Source: Hasllibacter halocynthiae (GTDB lineage: Bacteria > Pseudomonadota > Alphaproteobacteria > Rhodobacterales > Rhodobacteraceae). Taken from it: DNA of 64,000 nt. A model generated the notes under the pieces. It saw nothing but the letters and a program-made list of their open reading frames with translations. It ran no database searches and had not been told where the DNA came from. Positions 25,806-35,345 of the stretch are shown piece by piece (positions within the stretch are counted from its first letter, which is position 1; every line of letters begins with the position of its first letter). Both the position numbers and the translations under genes were made by a program. The stretch covers positions 1,037,501 to 1,101,500 of the forward strand of contig NZ_PVTT01000002.1 of NCBI RefSeq assembly GCF_003003095.1. Direction: 5' to 3'.

Positions 25806-27263
25806 ATGCGCTTTCTAGCCAGATCCCTTTCGGGCGTCGCCCTGACGCTCGCCGCGCTGGGCCTTCTCGCCTGGGGCGCGCTCATGGTGCGCGACGCGCG
25901 CACGGCAGGCGGGGAAGGGGGCTTCGGCGGGCGTCCGGCGGCCGAACGGGCCTATGCCGCCCGCGTCCTTCCCGTCCTGCCGGAGACCATCGCGCCCACC
26001 CTCGCCGCCTTCGGAGAGGTGCGCGCCGCCCGCACGGTCGAGCTGCGCGCGCCCGCCCAGGGCCGGGTGGTCGAGCTGGCGCCCGGCTTCGCCGAAGGGG
26101 GCATCGTCGCGTCGGGCGACGTCCTCCTGCGGGTCGATCCCGCCGACGCACGGGCCGCGCTGGCCCGTGCGGAGGCCGCCGAGGCCGAGGCCGAGGCCGA
26201 GACGCGCGACGCCCGGCGCGCCGAGGTCCTCGCCCGGGCCGAGCTGGAGGCCGCCGAAGCCCAGGCCGCGACGCAGCGGCGCGCGCTGGATCGCGCGGAG
26301 GATCTCCTGGGTCGCGGCACGGGCACCGCCGCGGCTCGGGAGACGGCCGAGATCGCGGTCCAGTCCGCCGAGCAGGCCGTGCTCGCCCGCAGGCAGGCCC
26401 TCGCCGCCGCCGAGGCCCGCATCGACCGCGCCGCCCTGGCCGAGCGCCGCGCCGCGCTCGACCTCGCGGAGGCGCGGCGGGGGGCCGAGGACACGGTCCT
26501 CGCCGCGCCGTTCGGCGGAATTCTGCAGTCGGTCGCCGTGGCCGAGGGGGTCCTTCTCACCCCGAACGAGCGGCTGGCCACCCTCGTGGACGCCTCCGCG
26601 CTCGAGGTGGCGTTCCGCCTCTCGACAGCCGCCCATGCCCGCCTCTCGGCGGCGGGCCCGCTCTCCGAGCGGCCGGTCTTGGTGACGCTGGGCGTCGATG
26701 GGCTCGACCTCGAGGCGGAGGCCGTCATCACGCGCGAGGCGGCCGCCACGGGCGAGGGCGGGTCCGGCCGCCTCGTCTTCGCCGCCGTGGAGGACGCGCC
26801 ATGGCTGCGCCCGGGCGACTTCGTCGAGGTCCGCGTGCGCGAGCCCGCGCTCGAAGGCGTCGCCCGCCTGCCGGGCGCGGCCGTCGCCTCCGACGGGACG
26901 GTGCTGATCCTCGGCGCGGAGGATCGGATGGAGGAGCGGCCCGCCCCGATCCTGCGGCGGGAGGGGGACGACGTGATCGTGGACGCCGCCCGCATCGCCG
27001 GCGAGGAGGTCGTGGCGGAGCGGACGCCGCTACTCGGGCCCGGCATCGTCCTGCGCCCCATCCGCCCGGAGGGGGCCGCCCGCCCCCCGGCCGGACCCGA
27101 GACCGTGCGGCTGGACGAGGGCCGCCGCGCCGCGCTCATCGCCTTCGTCGAGGACTCCGACCGCATCCCCTCCGAGGCCAAGGAGCGGGTGCTCGCTCAG
27201 CTGCGGGCGGACCGTGTCCCCCTTCAGGTGGTCGAGCGGATCGAACGGCGGATGGGCGGATGA
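25806..27263 (+). CDS. RND efflux periplasmic adaptor (membrane fusion protein)
   Basis: This 485-aa adaptor links an inner-membrane RND pump to an outer-membrane channel. An N-terminal membrane anchor (residues about 7-27) is followed by the lipoyl half (RTVELRAPAQGRVVELAPGFAEGGIVASGDVLLRVDP). A long Ala/Glu/Arg coiled-coil hairpin of about 130 residues comes next, then the second lipoyl half and beta-barrel (VLAAPFGGILQSVAVAEGVLL). The ~60-residue C-terminal extension after the barrel is longer than usual. No lipobox is seen. It overlaps the pump gene by four bases; no outer-membrane channel gene is next to it. Confidence 0.88.
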   Translation: MRFLARSLSGVALTLAALGLLAWGALMVRDARTAGGEGGFGGRPAAERAYAARVLPVLPETIAPTLAAFGEVRAARTVELRAPAQGRVVELAPGFAEGGIVASGDVLLRVDPADARAALARAEAAEAEAEAETRDARRAEVLARAELEAAEAQAATQRRALDRAEDLLGRGTGTAAARETAEIAVQSAEQAVLARRQALAAAEARIDRAALAERRAALDLAEARRGAEDTVLAAPFGGILQSVAVAEGVLLTPNERLATLVDASALEVAFRLSTAAHARLSAAGPLSERPVLVTLGVDGLDLEAEAVITREAAATGEGGSGRLVFAAVEDAPWLRPGDFVEVRVREPALEGVARLPGAAVASDGTVLILGAEDRMEERPAPILRREGDDVIVDAARIAGEEVVAERTPLLGPGIVLRPIRPEGAARPPAGPETVRLDEGRRAALIAFVEDSDRIPSEAKERVLAQLRADRVPLQVVERIERRMGG

Positions 27264-30200
27264 GGCGGCTGCCCGGCGCGGGCCTCCTCGGCTACTTCGC
27301 CCGGCACCGGACGGCGGCGAACCTACTCCTGCTCGTGCTGCTCGCGGCGGGCGTCGCCGTGCTGCCGCGGATGCGGGCGCAGTTCTTCCCCGACGTCGTG
27401 CTGGAGACGGCGACCGTCTCGGTCGCGTGGGAGGGGGCTGGCGCCGAGGAGGTCGACGCCGGCATCCTCCAGGCGCTCGAGCCCGCGCTCCTGCGCGTCG
27501 AAGGGGTCGAGGGCACCCGCGCCCGGGCCACCGAAGGGCTCGCCTCTGTCTTCCTCGAGTTCGAGCCGGGCACCGACATGGCCCGCGCCATGTCCGACCT
27601 GGAGCGCGCGGCCGAGGCCGCCGGCCCCCTTCCGGAGGAGGCCGAGGAGCCCGAGACCGTGCGCGGCGTCTGGCGGGACCGGGTGACGGACCTCGTGATC
27701 TCGGGGCCCGTCGCGCCGGATACCCTCGCCCGGATCGGGGACGAGCTGGTCCTGCGCCTCTTCGCCGAAGGGGTGACGCGCGCCGACATCCGCGGGGTCG
27801 CCGCGCCCGAGATCCTCCTGGAGACCACGGGCGCCGAGCTGATCCGCCACCGCACCACCCTGCGGGAGATCGCGGAGGTGGCGCGCGCGGGCGCGGCCTC
27901 CGCCCCGGCAGGCGCCGTTGGCGGATCGGCGCGCCTGCGCGCGGGCGAGCAGGCGCGCGACGCCGCCGCCATCGCCGCGCTGCCCCTCAGGCTTGAGGCG
28001 GACGGCACCGTCCTTCGCGTCGGCGACGTGGCCCGGGTCGAGACGCTGGGCGCAGACCGCGCGCGAGCCTACTTCGTCGGGGACGAGCCCGCCGTCACCA
28101 TCCGCATCGAGCGCGACGCCGCAGGCGACGCCCTGGGCATCCAGGCCACGGTCGAGGAGGTGATCGCCGAGGTCGGGCCGACCTTGCCCGAGGGCGTGCG
28201 GATCGAGCCCATCCGCACGCTGGCCGATTCCATCTCCGGCCGGATCGGCATCCTGACGGAGAACGGCCTCTTCGGCCTTGTCCTCGTGGTGGGGCTTCTC
28301 TTCCTCTTCCTCAACGCCCGCACCGCGTTCTGGGTGGCCGCGGGCATCCCCGTCGCCATGCTGACGGCCGTGGCCTTGATGTGGGCGGGAGGGCTCACGA
28401 TCAACATGATCTCGCTCTTCGCGCTGATCATCACGCTTGGGATAGTGGTGGACGACGCCATCGTGGTGGGCGAGCATTCCGACTACCGCGCCCGCACGCT
28501 GGGCGAGGGCGCCACCGAGGCCGCCGAGAACGCCGCCGTGCGCATGTTCCCCCCGGTCTTCGCCGCGACCCTGACCACGGTGATCGCCTTCGCCGCGCTC
28601 GTCGTGGTGGGCGGGCGCTTCGGCACGCTGATCGCGGACATCCCCTTCACCGTGATCGCGGTGCTCGTGGCCTCGCTGGTCGAGTGCTTCCTGATCCTGC
28701 CCCGCCACATGGCCCATGCGCTGAAGGAGCGACCCCGCCGCGGCTTCTCGCCTCTCAGGGCCGGGGTCGGGGCGCTCGCGCTGCTCCTCCTCTTCGCGGG
28801 GATCGGCGCGGGGCTCTGGATCGGGGGGGTCCTCCTCGCCGGGCGCCTGGGGCTTCTCGCGGACGGCTGGGGGCTGGCTCTCGCCTCCGCGCCGCTGGGG
28901 GCCGTCTGGGGCCTCGTCCTCGCGCTCGGCCTCTACGGCCTGCGCCCGGCATCCGAACGGGCGGCGACCTGGGGCCGCCTCTCGGACCATGGGATCGACA
29001 GCGTCCCGCAGGCCGTGAACGCCGCGTTCGACCGGGTGCGCGCTGGCCTCTTCGTGCCCTTGATGCGGGCCGTGGTCGCGGCGCGCTACGTCGTCCTCGC
29101 GGCCATGGTCGCCCTTCTCGCCTCGCAGGCGGCGTCGTTCATGCGCGGCGACGTCACGTGGCGCTTCTTCAACGCGCCCGAGCAGGGCAGCGTCTCGGGC
29201 AACTTCGCCATGCTGCCCGGCGCGACCCGCGAGGACGCGCTGGAGATGATGGCCGAGCTGCAGCGCGCCACCGAGGCCGTCGCGGGGCGCTACGAGGCCG
29301 AGCATGACCGGAACCCGGTCCTCCACGCCCTCGCGGAGGTGGGGGGTAACTCGGGCCAGGGCCTCGGCGGCGACCGCGACGCCGAGCTCCTGGGCTCCAT
29401 CGCGATCGAGCTGATCAACGCGGACCTGCGCCCGTACTCCTCGTTCGAGTTCACGGCCGCCCTGCAGGACGAGGTCCGCGACCATCCGCTACTCGAGACG
29501 GTCTCCTTCCGGCGCTGGGGCTCGGGCCCCGGGGGCGATTCGCTCTCCGTGGACCTGGTCGGGGCCGAACCGGACGTCCTGAAGGCCGCCGCCGAGGAGG
29601 TGAAGGCCGCGCTGGGGGCGTTCCCGGCCGTCTCGGGCCTCGGCGACAGCCTGACCTTCGACAAGGAGGAGCTGGTCCTCGCCGTCACGCCGCAGGGCCG
29701 TGCCCTCGGCTTCGACGAGGCCGCCGTCGGCGCCACCCTGCGCGACCGCCTCTCGGGGATCGAGGCCGCCTCCTGGCCCGTCGGCCCCCGCTCGGCCACC
29801 GTGCGGGTCGAGCTGGCGCCCGGCGACCGCGCCGGCGACTTCCTCGAACGCACCCTCCTGCGTACCCCGGCAGGCGAATACGTCCCCCTCTCGGATGTCG
29901 TCACCGTGCGGTCCGAGGCGGGGTTCGGCACGATCACGCGCCAGGACGGCGTCCGCATCGCGCAGGTGACGGGCGAGCTCTCCGAGGACGACCCGGAGGC
30001 CGCGGCCGCCGTCATGCAGGCCCTGCGCGACGCCATCCTTCCGGATGTGGAGGAGCGGTTCGGCGTGGGGACCCGCCTCTCCGGCCTCGCCGAGCAGGAG
30101 CGCGAGTTCCTCCTCGACGCGCTGATCGGCTTCCTCCTCTGCGTCCTGGGCATCTATCTCGTGCTGGCCTGGATATTCGCGTCCTTCACCCGGCCGCTCG

Positions 30201-30889
30201 TCATCATGGCGATCATCCCCTTCGGCCTCGTCGGCACCATCTGGGGCCACGCCGCATGGGACGTGCCGCTGTCGATGTTCACCGTGGTGGGGCTGATCGG
30301 GATGACCGGGATCATCATCAACGACTCGATCGTCCTCGTGACAACGATCGATGGCAAGGCCGAAAGCCGCGGCCTCCTTCCATCCATCGTCGAGGGCACG
30401 GCCGAGCGGCTGCGACCGGTCTTCCTGACCACCGCCACCACCGTCCTCGGGCTCGCCCCGCTCCTCTTCGAGCGCTCGCAGGACGCGCAGTTCCTCAAGC
30501 CCACGGTGATCACGCTGGTCTACGGCCTGGGCTTCGGCATGGCGATCGTCCTCCTCCTGGTGCCGGCGCTCATGGCGGTGCAGCGCGACTTCGGGCGCAT
30601 GGGCGCGGCGATGCGCCGGGCGCTCGCCGGGCGTCGCGCCGGGCCGGCCTTCGCCCTCGCCTGGGCGCTCGGGGCGCTCGGCCTGCTCTGGGGCGGGGCG
30701 ACGCTCGGCACGGCGGCGGTGGGCGAGCCGCTGATCGACGGGGGCGCGGCGGGCGCGGCGGCCGCGTTCCTCGCCGGCGTCGGCGCGCTGCTCGCGCTGT
30801 TCCTTCTCGCCGGTGCGGCGGCGATCCGCGCGCGACGCCGCGTCGGGCGACCCCCCCGGGTGGACGGCGGGGTGCGCCCCGGCGCATAG
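27260..30889 (+). CDS. efflux RND transporter permease with extra membrane segments
   Basis: This 1209-aa AcrB-superfamily pump is driven by the proton gradient. RND signatures include FFPDVVLETATVSV near the N-terminus, the TM4 acidic motif GIVVDDAIVVGEH, and the second-half repeat GMTGIIINDSIVLVTTID. Usual RND pumps are 1020-1060 residues. The excess lies in two places: an added hydrophobic pair in the middle (around residues 495-555, LLLLFAGIGAGLWIGG and LGAVWGLVLALGLYGL) and a C-terminal pair of helices with an Arg-rich tail (last ~100 residues). The substrate is unknown. It is coupled to the adaptor gene upstream. Confidence 0.88.
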   Translation: MRRLPGAGLLGYFARHRTAANLLLLVLLAAGVAVLPRMRAQFFPDVVLETATVSVAWEGAGAEEVDAGILQALEPALLRVEGVEGTRARATEGLASVFLEFEPGTDMARAMSDLERAAEAAGPLPEEAEEPETVRGVWRDRVTDLVISGPVAPDTLARIGDELVLRLFAEGVTRADIRGVAAPEILLETTGAELIRHRTTLREIAEVARAGAASAPAGAVGGSARLRAGEQARDAAAIAALPLRLEADGTVLRVGDVARVETLGADRARAYFVGDEPAVTIRIERDAAGDALGIQATVEEVIAEVGPTLPEGVRIEPIRTLADSISGRIGILTENGLFGLVLVVGLLFLFLNARTAFWVAAGIPVAMLTAVALMWAGGLTINMISLFALIITLGIVVDDAIVVGEHSDYRARTLGEGATEAAENAAVRMFPPVFAATLTTVIAFAALVVVGGRFGTLIADIPFTVIAVLVASLVECFLILPRHMAHALKERPRRGFSPLRAGVGALALLLLFAGIGAGLWIGGVLLAGRLGLLADGWGLALASAPLGAVWGLVLALGLYGLRPASERAATWGRLSDHGIDSVPQAVNAAFDRVRAGLFVPLMRAVVAARYVVLAAMVALLASQAASFMRGDVTWRFFNAPEQGSVSGNFAMLPGATREDALEMMAELQRATEAVAGRYEAEHDRNPVLHALAEVGGNSGQGLGGDRDAELLGSIAIELINADLRPYSSFEFTAALQDEVRDHPLLETVSFRRWGSGPGGDSLSVDLVGAEPDVLKAAAEEVKAALGAFPAVSGLGDSLTFDKEELVLAVTPQGRALGFDEAAVGATLRDRLSGIEAASWPVGPRSATVRVELAPGDRAGDFLERTLLRTPAGEYVPLSDVVTVRSEAGFGTITRQDGVRIAQVTGELSEDDPEAAAAVMQALRDAILPDVEERFGVGTRLSGLAEQEREFLLDALIGFLLCVLGIYLVLAWIFASFTRPLVIMAIIPFGLVGTIWGHAAWDVPLSMFTVVGLIGMTGIIINDSIVLVTTIDGKAESRGLLPSIVEGTAERLRPVFLTTATTVLGLAPLLFERSQDAQFLKPTVITLVYGLGFGMAIVLLLVPALMAVQRDFGRMGAAMRRALAGRRAGPAFALAWALGALGLLWGGATLGTAAVGEPLIDGGAAGAAAAFLAGVGALLALFLLAGAAAIRARRRVGRPPRVDGGVRPGA

Positions 30890-30899
30890 CGTCGGGCGA

Positions 30900-31451
30900 A
30901 TGAGCGACAATCTCGCAGGTCACCTCCTCATCGCGCTGCCCTCCATGCGCGATCCGCGCTTCGACCGCGCCGCGATCCTCCTGTGCGAGCATGGGTCCGG
31001 GGGGGCGATGGGCCTCGTGGTGAACAAGCCCGCCGTCGACGTCTCCTTTTCCGAGATAGCCGAGCAGCTCGACCTGCCCGTCGCCGGCACGGGCGGCGTG
31101 CCGGTGCGCGTGGGCGGCCCCTGCGAGACCGAGCGCGGCTTCCTCCTCCATGCCGGGCCGCCCGTGCAGGGCGGGCAGGCGGTGTCGCGGGAGCTGTCCA
31201 TGTGCGCGACGGTCGACCTTCTGCGCGCGGTCGCCGCGGGCGAGGGGCCCGAACCCTGCGTCCTGCTGCTGGGCTATGCCGGCTGGGGACCCGGCCAGCT
31301 CGAGGACGAGCTGGCCCAGAACGTGTGGCTCACCACCCCGGCCGATCCCGCCCTGGTCCTCTCGGACGATCCGGGCGGCGTCTGGGCGACGGGCCTTCGA
31401 GGCCTCGGCGCCGCGCCCGGCGTCCTGTCGGGGCATTCCGGCCAGGCCTGA
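30900..31451 (+). CDS. YqgE/AlgH family protein
   Basis: This 183-aa member of the UPF0301 family begins with LAGHLLIALPSMRDPRFDRAAILLCEH, followed by GAMGLVVNKP, VGGPCETERGFLLH and LLGYAGWGPGQLEDEL. These are all hallmark stretches. The biochemical function is unsettled; the Pseudomonas homologue AlgH affects alginate and other traits. The ATG at 30900 lies ten bases after the RND stop. Confidence 0.92.
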   Translation: MSDNLAGHLLIALPSMRDPRFDRAAILLCEHGSGGAMGLVVNKPAVDVSFSEIAEQLDLPVAGTGGVPVRVGGPCETERGFLLHAGPPVQGGQAVSRELSMCATVDLLRAVAAGEGPEPCVLLLGYAGWGPGQLEDELAQNVWLTTPADPALVLSDDPGGVWATGLRGLGAAPGVLSGHSGQA

Positions 31452-31472
31452 CGGGATCCGTCCAGGCCGCCG

Positions 31473-32402
31473 TCAGCCTTGCGGCGCCGCGGCGCGCGTC
31501 AGGCGGTCGCGGATCGCCCGGCCAAGCCCTCGGTCCGGTATCGGCGCGACGGCGAGGGGACGCCCGTCGTCGAGCGCCCGCATCATGGCGAAGAGGTTCG
31601 CCGCCGCCTCGCCCAGGTCGCCCGAAGGCGAGAGGTTCGCCTCCCCCCCCACCGCGCCGAAGCCGAGCATCCGCTCGCCCGCACGGGGGGCGTCCGCGTC
31701 CAGCCGCACCGCGCCCCGCGGCGCGTAGTGCGAGAGGGTCATCCCCGGCGCCTCGACCGCCCCCCCGCCGCCCGCGCCGAGCGGCCCGGCGACCCGCTCG
31801 AGCGCCTCGCGCGGCACGCCCCCCTCGCGCAGGAGGCGCGGGGGGCCGCCCGTGCAGGCGACGATCGTGCTCTCCACGCCGACGGGGCAGGGGCCGGCGT
31901 CGAACACCGCGTCGATCCGCCCCTCCAGACCTTCCAGGACGTGGGCCGCCGCCGTCGGGCTGATCCGGCCCGATGGGTTCGCGCTCGGCGCGGCGACGGG
32001 CACCCCCGCCGCCTCGATGAGGGCCCGCGCCACCGGATGCCCGGGCACCCGCAGCCCCACCGTGCCCAGGCTGGCCCGCGCGAGGTCGGACACGCCGGCC
32101 CTGTGCGGCGCCACCAGCGTCAGCGGCCCGGGCCAGAACGCCGCGGCCAGCAGCCCAGCCCGGTCGTCCAAGCGGCCGATGCTAAATGCGTCCTCCGCTG
32201 CGGAGACGTGGCAGATGAGGGGGTTGAACGTCGGCCGGCCCTTGGCCTCGAAGATCCGCGCCACCGCCCGGTCGTCGTCCGCCCGTGCTCCGAGGCCGTA
32301 GACCGTCTCCGTCGGGAAGGCGACGAGGCCGCCCGACCGCAGGATCGCCGCGCCCGCCTCGATCCCCGCCGCATCGGGCTTCAGCAGCTGTGTCGCACCC
32401 AT
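31473..32402 (-). CDS. L-threonylcarbamoyladenylate synthase (Sua5 type)
   Basis: This 309-aa enzyme makes the threonylcarbamoyl-AMP used for the t6A37 modification of ANN-decoding tRNAs. The YrdC domain has GGLVAFPTETVYGLGA with KGRPTFNPLICHV and a serine-rich ATP loop (APSANPSGRISPT). It also has the C-terminal Sua5 domain (LSHYAPRGAVRL onward), which separates it from the shorter TsaC. I chose the ATG at 32402 because the family begins there; an ATG thirteen codons upstream is possible. It is divergent from the acyl-CoA dehydrogenase. Confidence 0.92.
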   Translation of the reverse strand: MGATQLLKPDAAGIEAGAAILRSGGLVAFPTETVYGLGARADDDRAVARIFEAKGRPTFNPLICHVSAAEDAFSIGRLDDRAGLLAAAFWPGPLTLVAPHRAGVSDLARASLGTVGLRVPGHPVARALIEAAGVPVAAPSANPSGRISPTAAAHVLEGLEGRIDAVFDAGPCPVGVESTIVACTGGPPRLLREGGVPREALERVAGPLGAGGGGAVEAPGMTLSHYAPRGAVRLDADAPRAGERMLGFGAVGGEANLSPSGDLGEAAANLFAMMRALDDGRPLAVAPIPDRGLGRAIRDRLTRAAAPQG

Positions 32403-32445
32403 GTCGTCGTGACGCCGCGTTGCTGTGGATCGGACCGCCATGTCC

Positions 32446-32451
32446 TATACC
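32446..32451 (+). promoter_or_regulatory. candidate -10 element for the acyl-CoA dehydrogenase
   Basis: TATACC (32446-32451) in the 81-base divergent gap lies 32 bases ahead of the ATG at 32484. No -35 at the right distance is convincing (TTGCTG is 20 bases away), so this is weak. Confidence 0.25.
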
Positions 32452-32483
32452 CTGCCCGCGACATCCGAAAGCCGAGCCGCCCC

Positions 32484-34187
32484 ATGCCCTATCGTGCCCC
32501 CACGTCCGAGTTCGCATTCCTCCTCAGCCACGTTGCCGGGCTGCCCGAGGTCAGCGGGACGGAACGTTTCGCCCATGCCGACGAGGATACGGTGGCCGCC
32601 ATCCTCGAGGAGGCCGGCAAGCTCTCGGAGGAGGCGCTCGCCCCGCTCCAGCGCATCGGCGACGTCCAGGGCTCGCGCCTCGAGAACGGGGTGGTCCGTA
32701 CGCCGGACGGCTTCCCGGAGGCGTTCCGCGCCGTCGCGGAGGGCGGCTGGATCGGCATCGCCGCCCCGGAGGAATACGGCGGCATGGCCCTGCCCATGGC
32801 GGTGACGACGGCGGTGAACGAGATGATGTCCTCGGCCTGCCTCTCGCTCCAGCTCAACCCGCTGATGACCCAGGGCCAGATCGAGGCGCTGGAGGCCCAT
32901 GCCTCGGAGGAGATCAAGGCGCTCTACATCCCCAAGCTGATCTCGGGCGAGTGGACGGGCACCATGAACCTGACCGAGCCGCAGGCCGGGTCCGACGTGG
33001 GCGCGCTGCGCACCCGCGCCGAGCCCAAGGACGACGGCACCTACGCGGTCACCGGCCAGAAGATCTACATCTCCTGGGGCGATCACGACATGGCCGAGAA
33101 CGTCTGCCACCTCGTCCTCGCCCGGCTGCCGGACGCGGTGGAGGGCACGAAGGGCATCAGCCTCTTCATGGTGCCGAAGAAGCTGCCGGACGCGGAAGGG
33201 AAGGCCGGCGTCGCGAACGGGCTCAAGGTCGTCTCGCTCGAGCACAAGCTGGGCCTTCACGCCTCGCCCACCGCGGTGATGGAGTACGACGGCGCGACCG
33301 GCTGGCTGGTGGGCGAGCCGCATAAGGGGATGGCGGCCATGTTCACCATGATGAACAACGCCCGCCTCGGGGTCGGCGTGCAGGGCATCGGCGTTGCCGA
33401 AGGGGCGTACCAGCATGCGCTGGCCTATGCCCTCGACCGCCGGCAGGGGAAGGCCGAAGGTTCGGGGTCCATCGCCGAGCATGCGGACGTCCGGCGGATG
33501 CTGACCCGTATGAAGGCCGATACTCAGGCCGCGCGCATGATCGCGCTGGCGAACGCGGTCGCAATCGACATGGCCGCCGCGACGGGCGACGCCGCCTGGA
33601 AGGCCCGCGCCGCCTTCCTGACGCCGATCACCAAAGCCTTCGGCACCGATGTCGGGATCGACGTCGCCTCCGAGGGGATCCAGGTCCACGGCGGCATGGG
33701 CTTCGTGGAGGAGACGGGCGCCGCCCAGTACGCCCGCGACGTGCGCGTGACGGCCATCTACGAGGGCACGAACGGCATCCAGGCGATGGACCTCGTCGGG
33801 CGCAAGATGCTCGACGGTGGCGAGGCGGCCTTCGCCCTGATCGAGGAGATGGTCGAGGGCGCCGGCCGCGCCAGGGCCCGCTTCCCGGAGGAGGCCGCCG
33901 CCCTTCGCGACGCGGCCGAGGACCTGCGCGAGGCCACCGAGTTCCTCGTCGCGCAGGAGCTTCGCGACCGCTTCGCCGGCGCCGTGCCCTTCCTTCGGGC
34001 CTTCGCCCGCGTGCTGGGCGGGCATTTCCACCTCAAGGCCGCGCTCGCGGACGAGGGGCCGGCGCGCGAGCACCTCGCGCGGTTCTACGTCCAGCGCCTG
34101 ATGCCCGAGTATCGCGGCCTGCTCGAGCAGGCGCGCGCGGGCGCCGAAGGGCTCTACGCGCTCTCGCTCGACGACCTCGCAGCGTGA
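32484..34187 (+). CDS. acyl-CoA dehydrogenase (large, DmdC/FadE-like)
   Basis: This 567-aa flavoenzyme introduces a 2,3 double bond into an acyl-CoA and gives electrons to ETF; the ETF-ubiquinone oxidoreductase at 43.9 kb would be downstream. MNLTEPQAGSDVGALRT, YISWGDHD, LGLHASPTAVMEYDG and the catalytic-base region YEGTNGIQAMDLVGRK are present. The N-terminal YRAPTSEFAFLL and the extra C-terminal helical domain mark the ~590-aa group that includes methylthiopropanoyl-CoA dehydrogenase DmdC. Chain length or substrate cannot be fixed from sequence. A hairpin follows the stop directly. Confidence 0.92.
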   Translation: MPYRAPTSEFAFLLSHVAGLPEVSGTERFAHADEDTVAAILEEAGKLSEEALAPLQRIGDVQGSRLENGVVRTPDGFPEAFRAVAEGGWIGIAAPEEYGGMALPMAVTTAVNEMMSSACLSLQLNPLMTQGQIEALEAHASEEIKALYIPKLISGEWTGTMNLTEPQAGSDVGALRTRAEPKDDGTYAVTGQKIYISWGDHDMAENVCHLVLARLPDAVEGTKGISLFMVPKKLPDAEGKAGVANGLKVVSLEHKLGLHASPTAVMEYDGATGWLVGEPHKGMAAMFTMMNNARLGVGVQGIGVAEGAYQHALAYALDRRQGKAEGSGSIAEHADVRRMLTRMKADTQAARMIALANAVAIDMAAATGDAAWKARAAFLTPITKAFGTDVGIDVASEGIQVHGGMGFVEETGAAQYARDVRVTAIYEGTNGIQAMDLVGRKMLDGGEAAFALIEEMVEGAGRARARFPEEAAALRDAAEDLREATEFLVAQELRDRFAGAVPFLRAFARVLGGHFHLKAALADEGPAREHLARFYVQRLMPEYRGLLEQARAGAEGLYALSLDDLAA

Positions 34188-34242
34188 GGCCCGCCCTTCG
34201 CGTGGCCCCTGAGCGGGCGCTTCGCCGCGTGAGGGGCGGGCC
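34188..34242 (+). terminator. long GC hairpin after the acyl-CoA dehydrogenase
   Basis: GGCCCGCCC (34188-34196) begins one base after the stop and pairs perfectly with GGGCGGGCC (34234-34242). The interior also pairs in part (CCCCT with AGGGG). There is no T run after it, so it may be an mRNA-stabilising end or a weak terminator. Confidence 0.5.
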
Positions 34243-34289
34243 AAGTCCCGCCGCCCGGACGGTTGGGGAACCCGGCCCCACGTCCGCGT

Positions 34290-35345
34290 ATGCCGAGCGC
34301 GCGCCGATTGGCTGAAGGGGTGCGCCATCCCTTCGAGCCGCCAGCCGAGGGCGAGGCGGTGGAGGTGGCGGACGGCGTCCTGTGGATGCGCCTGCCCCTG
34401 CCGATGGCGCTGGACCATGTCGACGTCTACGCCTTCGACGAGGGCGATGGCTGGGCGCTGGTCGATACCGGCTTCGACACCGGCCGCACCCGCGCGATCT
34501 GGGAGCGGCTCCTGAACGGTCCGCTGGGCGGCAGGCCCGTCACGCGCCTTCTGCTGACCCACCACCACCCGGACCATCTGGGGCTCGCGGGATGGTTCGC
34601 CGCGCGGGGGGCCGAGGTGCTGACCTCGCGCACCGCATGGCTGATGGGCCGGATGCTGACCCTCGACGTGCAGGACGCGCCGCCGCCCGAGACGCTGCGC
34701 TTCTGGCGCCGCGCGGGGATGATCCCCGTCATCTACGAGGAGCGGAAGGCGGCCCGGCCCTGGAACTTCGCGGACGTCGTCCATCCGATCCCGCTCGGCT
34801 TCACCCGGCTGGAGGAAGGGGACGCCCTTTCGTTCGGGGGGCGTGTCTGGACCGTGCGGCTCGGCGGGGGCCACGCGCCGGACCACGTGACGCTCTGGTC
34901 GGACGACATCGTCGTGGGGGGCGACCAGCTCCTCTCGGGCATCTCGCCCAATCTCGGCACCTATCCGACCGAGCCGGAGGCCGATCCCGTCGCGGACTGG
35001 ATCGCCACCTGCCGGCGCCTCGCGCCGCACGCGGCGGAGGGGCAGCTCGTCCTCGCCGGGCACAAGCGCCCCTTCCGGGGGCTGCCCGTCCGGCTGCGCC
35101 AGCTGGAGGAGAACCATCACGCCGCCCTGGCGCGCCTGGAGGGCTGGCTCGCCGAGCCGCGCAGCGCGGCGGAGTGCTTCCCGCCGCTCTTCCGCCGGAG
35201 CATCGGGCTGGAGGAGTACGGGCTGGCGCTCGTCGAGGCGGTGGCGCACTGCGTCCATCTGTGGAAGGCCGGTCGCGCCGCGCGCACGCTTCGGGGGGAG
35301 GCATGGGTCTACAGGGCGACGGAAGTCGGGGAGGCGGCGGCGTGA
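34290..35345 (+). CDS. MBL-fold metallo-hydrolase
   Basis: This 351-aa hydrolase has the metallo-beta-lactamase metal motif THHHPDHLG at about residues 90-98, LGGGHAPDHV with the next histidine, the bridging Asp in VVGGDQLLSG, and AGHKRPFRGL with the last histidine. The C-terminal ~80 residues form a helical domain typical of the larger glyoxalase-II-like/thioesterase-like members. The substrate is unknown. The start is either ATG 34290 or TTG 34263; neither has a good ribosome site. It overlaps the DUF6173 gene by four bases (GTGA). Confidence 0.85.
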   Translation: MPSARRLAEGVRHPFEPPAEGEAVEVADGVLWMRLPLPMALDHVDVYAFDEGDGWALVDTGFDTGRTRAIWERLLNGPLGGRPVTRLLLTHHHPDHLGLAGWFAARGAEVLTSRTAWLMGRMLTLDVQDAPPPETLRFWRRAGMIPVIYEERKAARPWNFADVVHPIPLGFTRLEEGDALSFGGRVWTVRLGGGHAPDHVTLWSDDIVVGGDQLLSGISPNLGTYPTEPEADPVADWIATCRRLAPHAAEGQLVLAGHKRPFRGLPVRLRQLEENHHAALARLEGWLAEPRSAAECFPPLFRRSIGLEEYGLALVEAVAHCVHLWKAGRAARTLRGEAWVYRATEVGEAAA

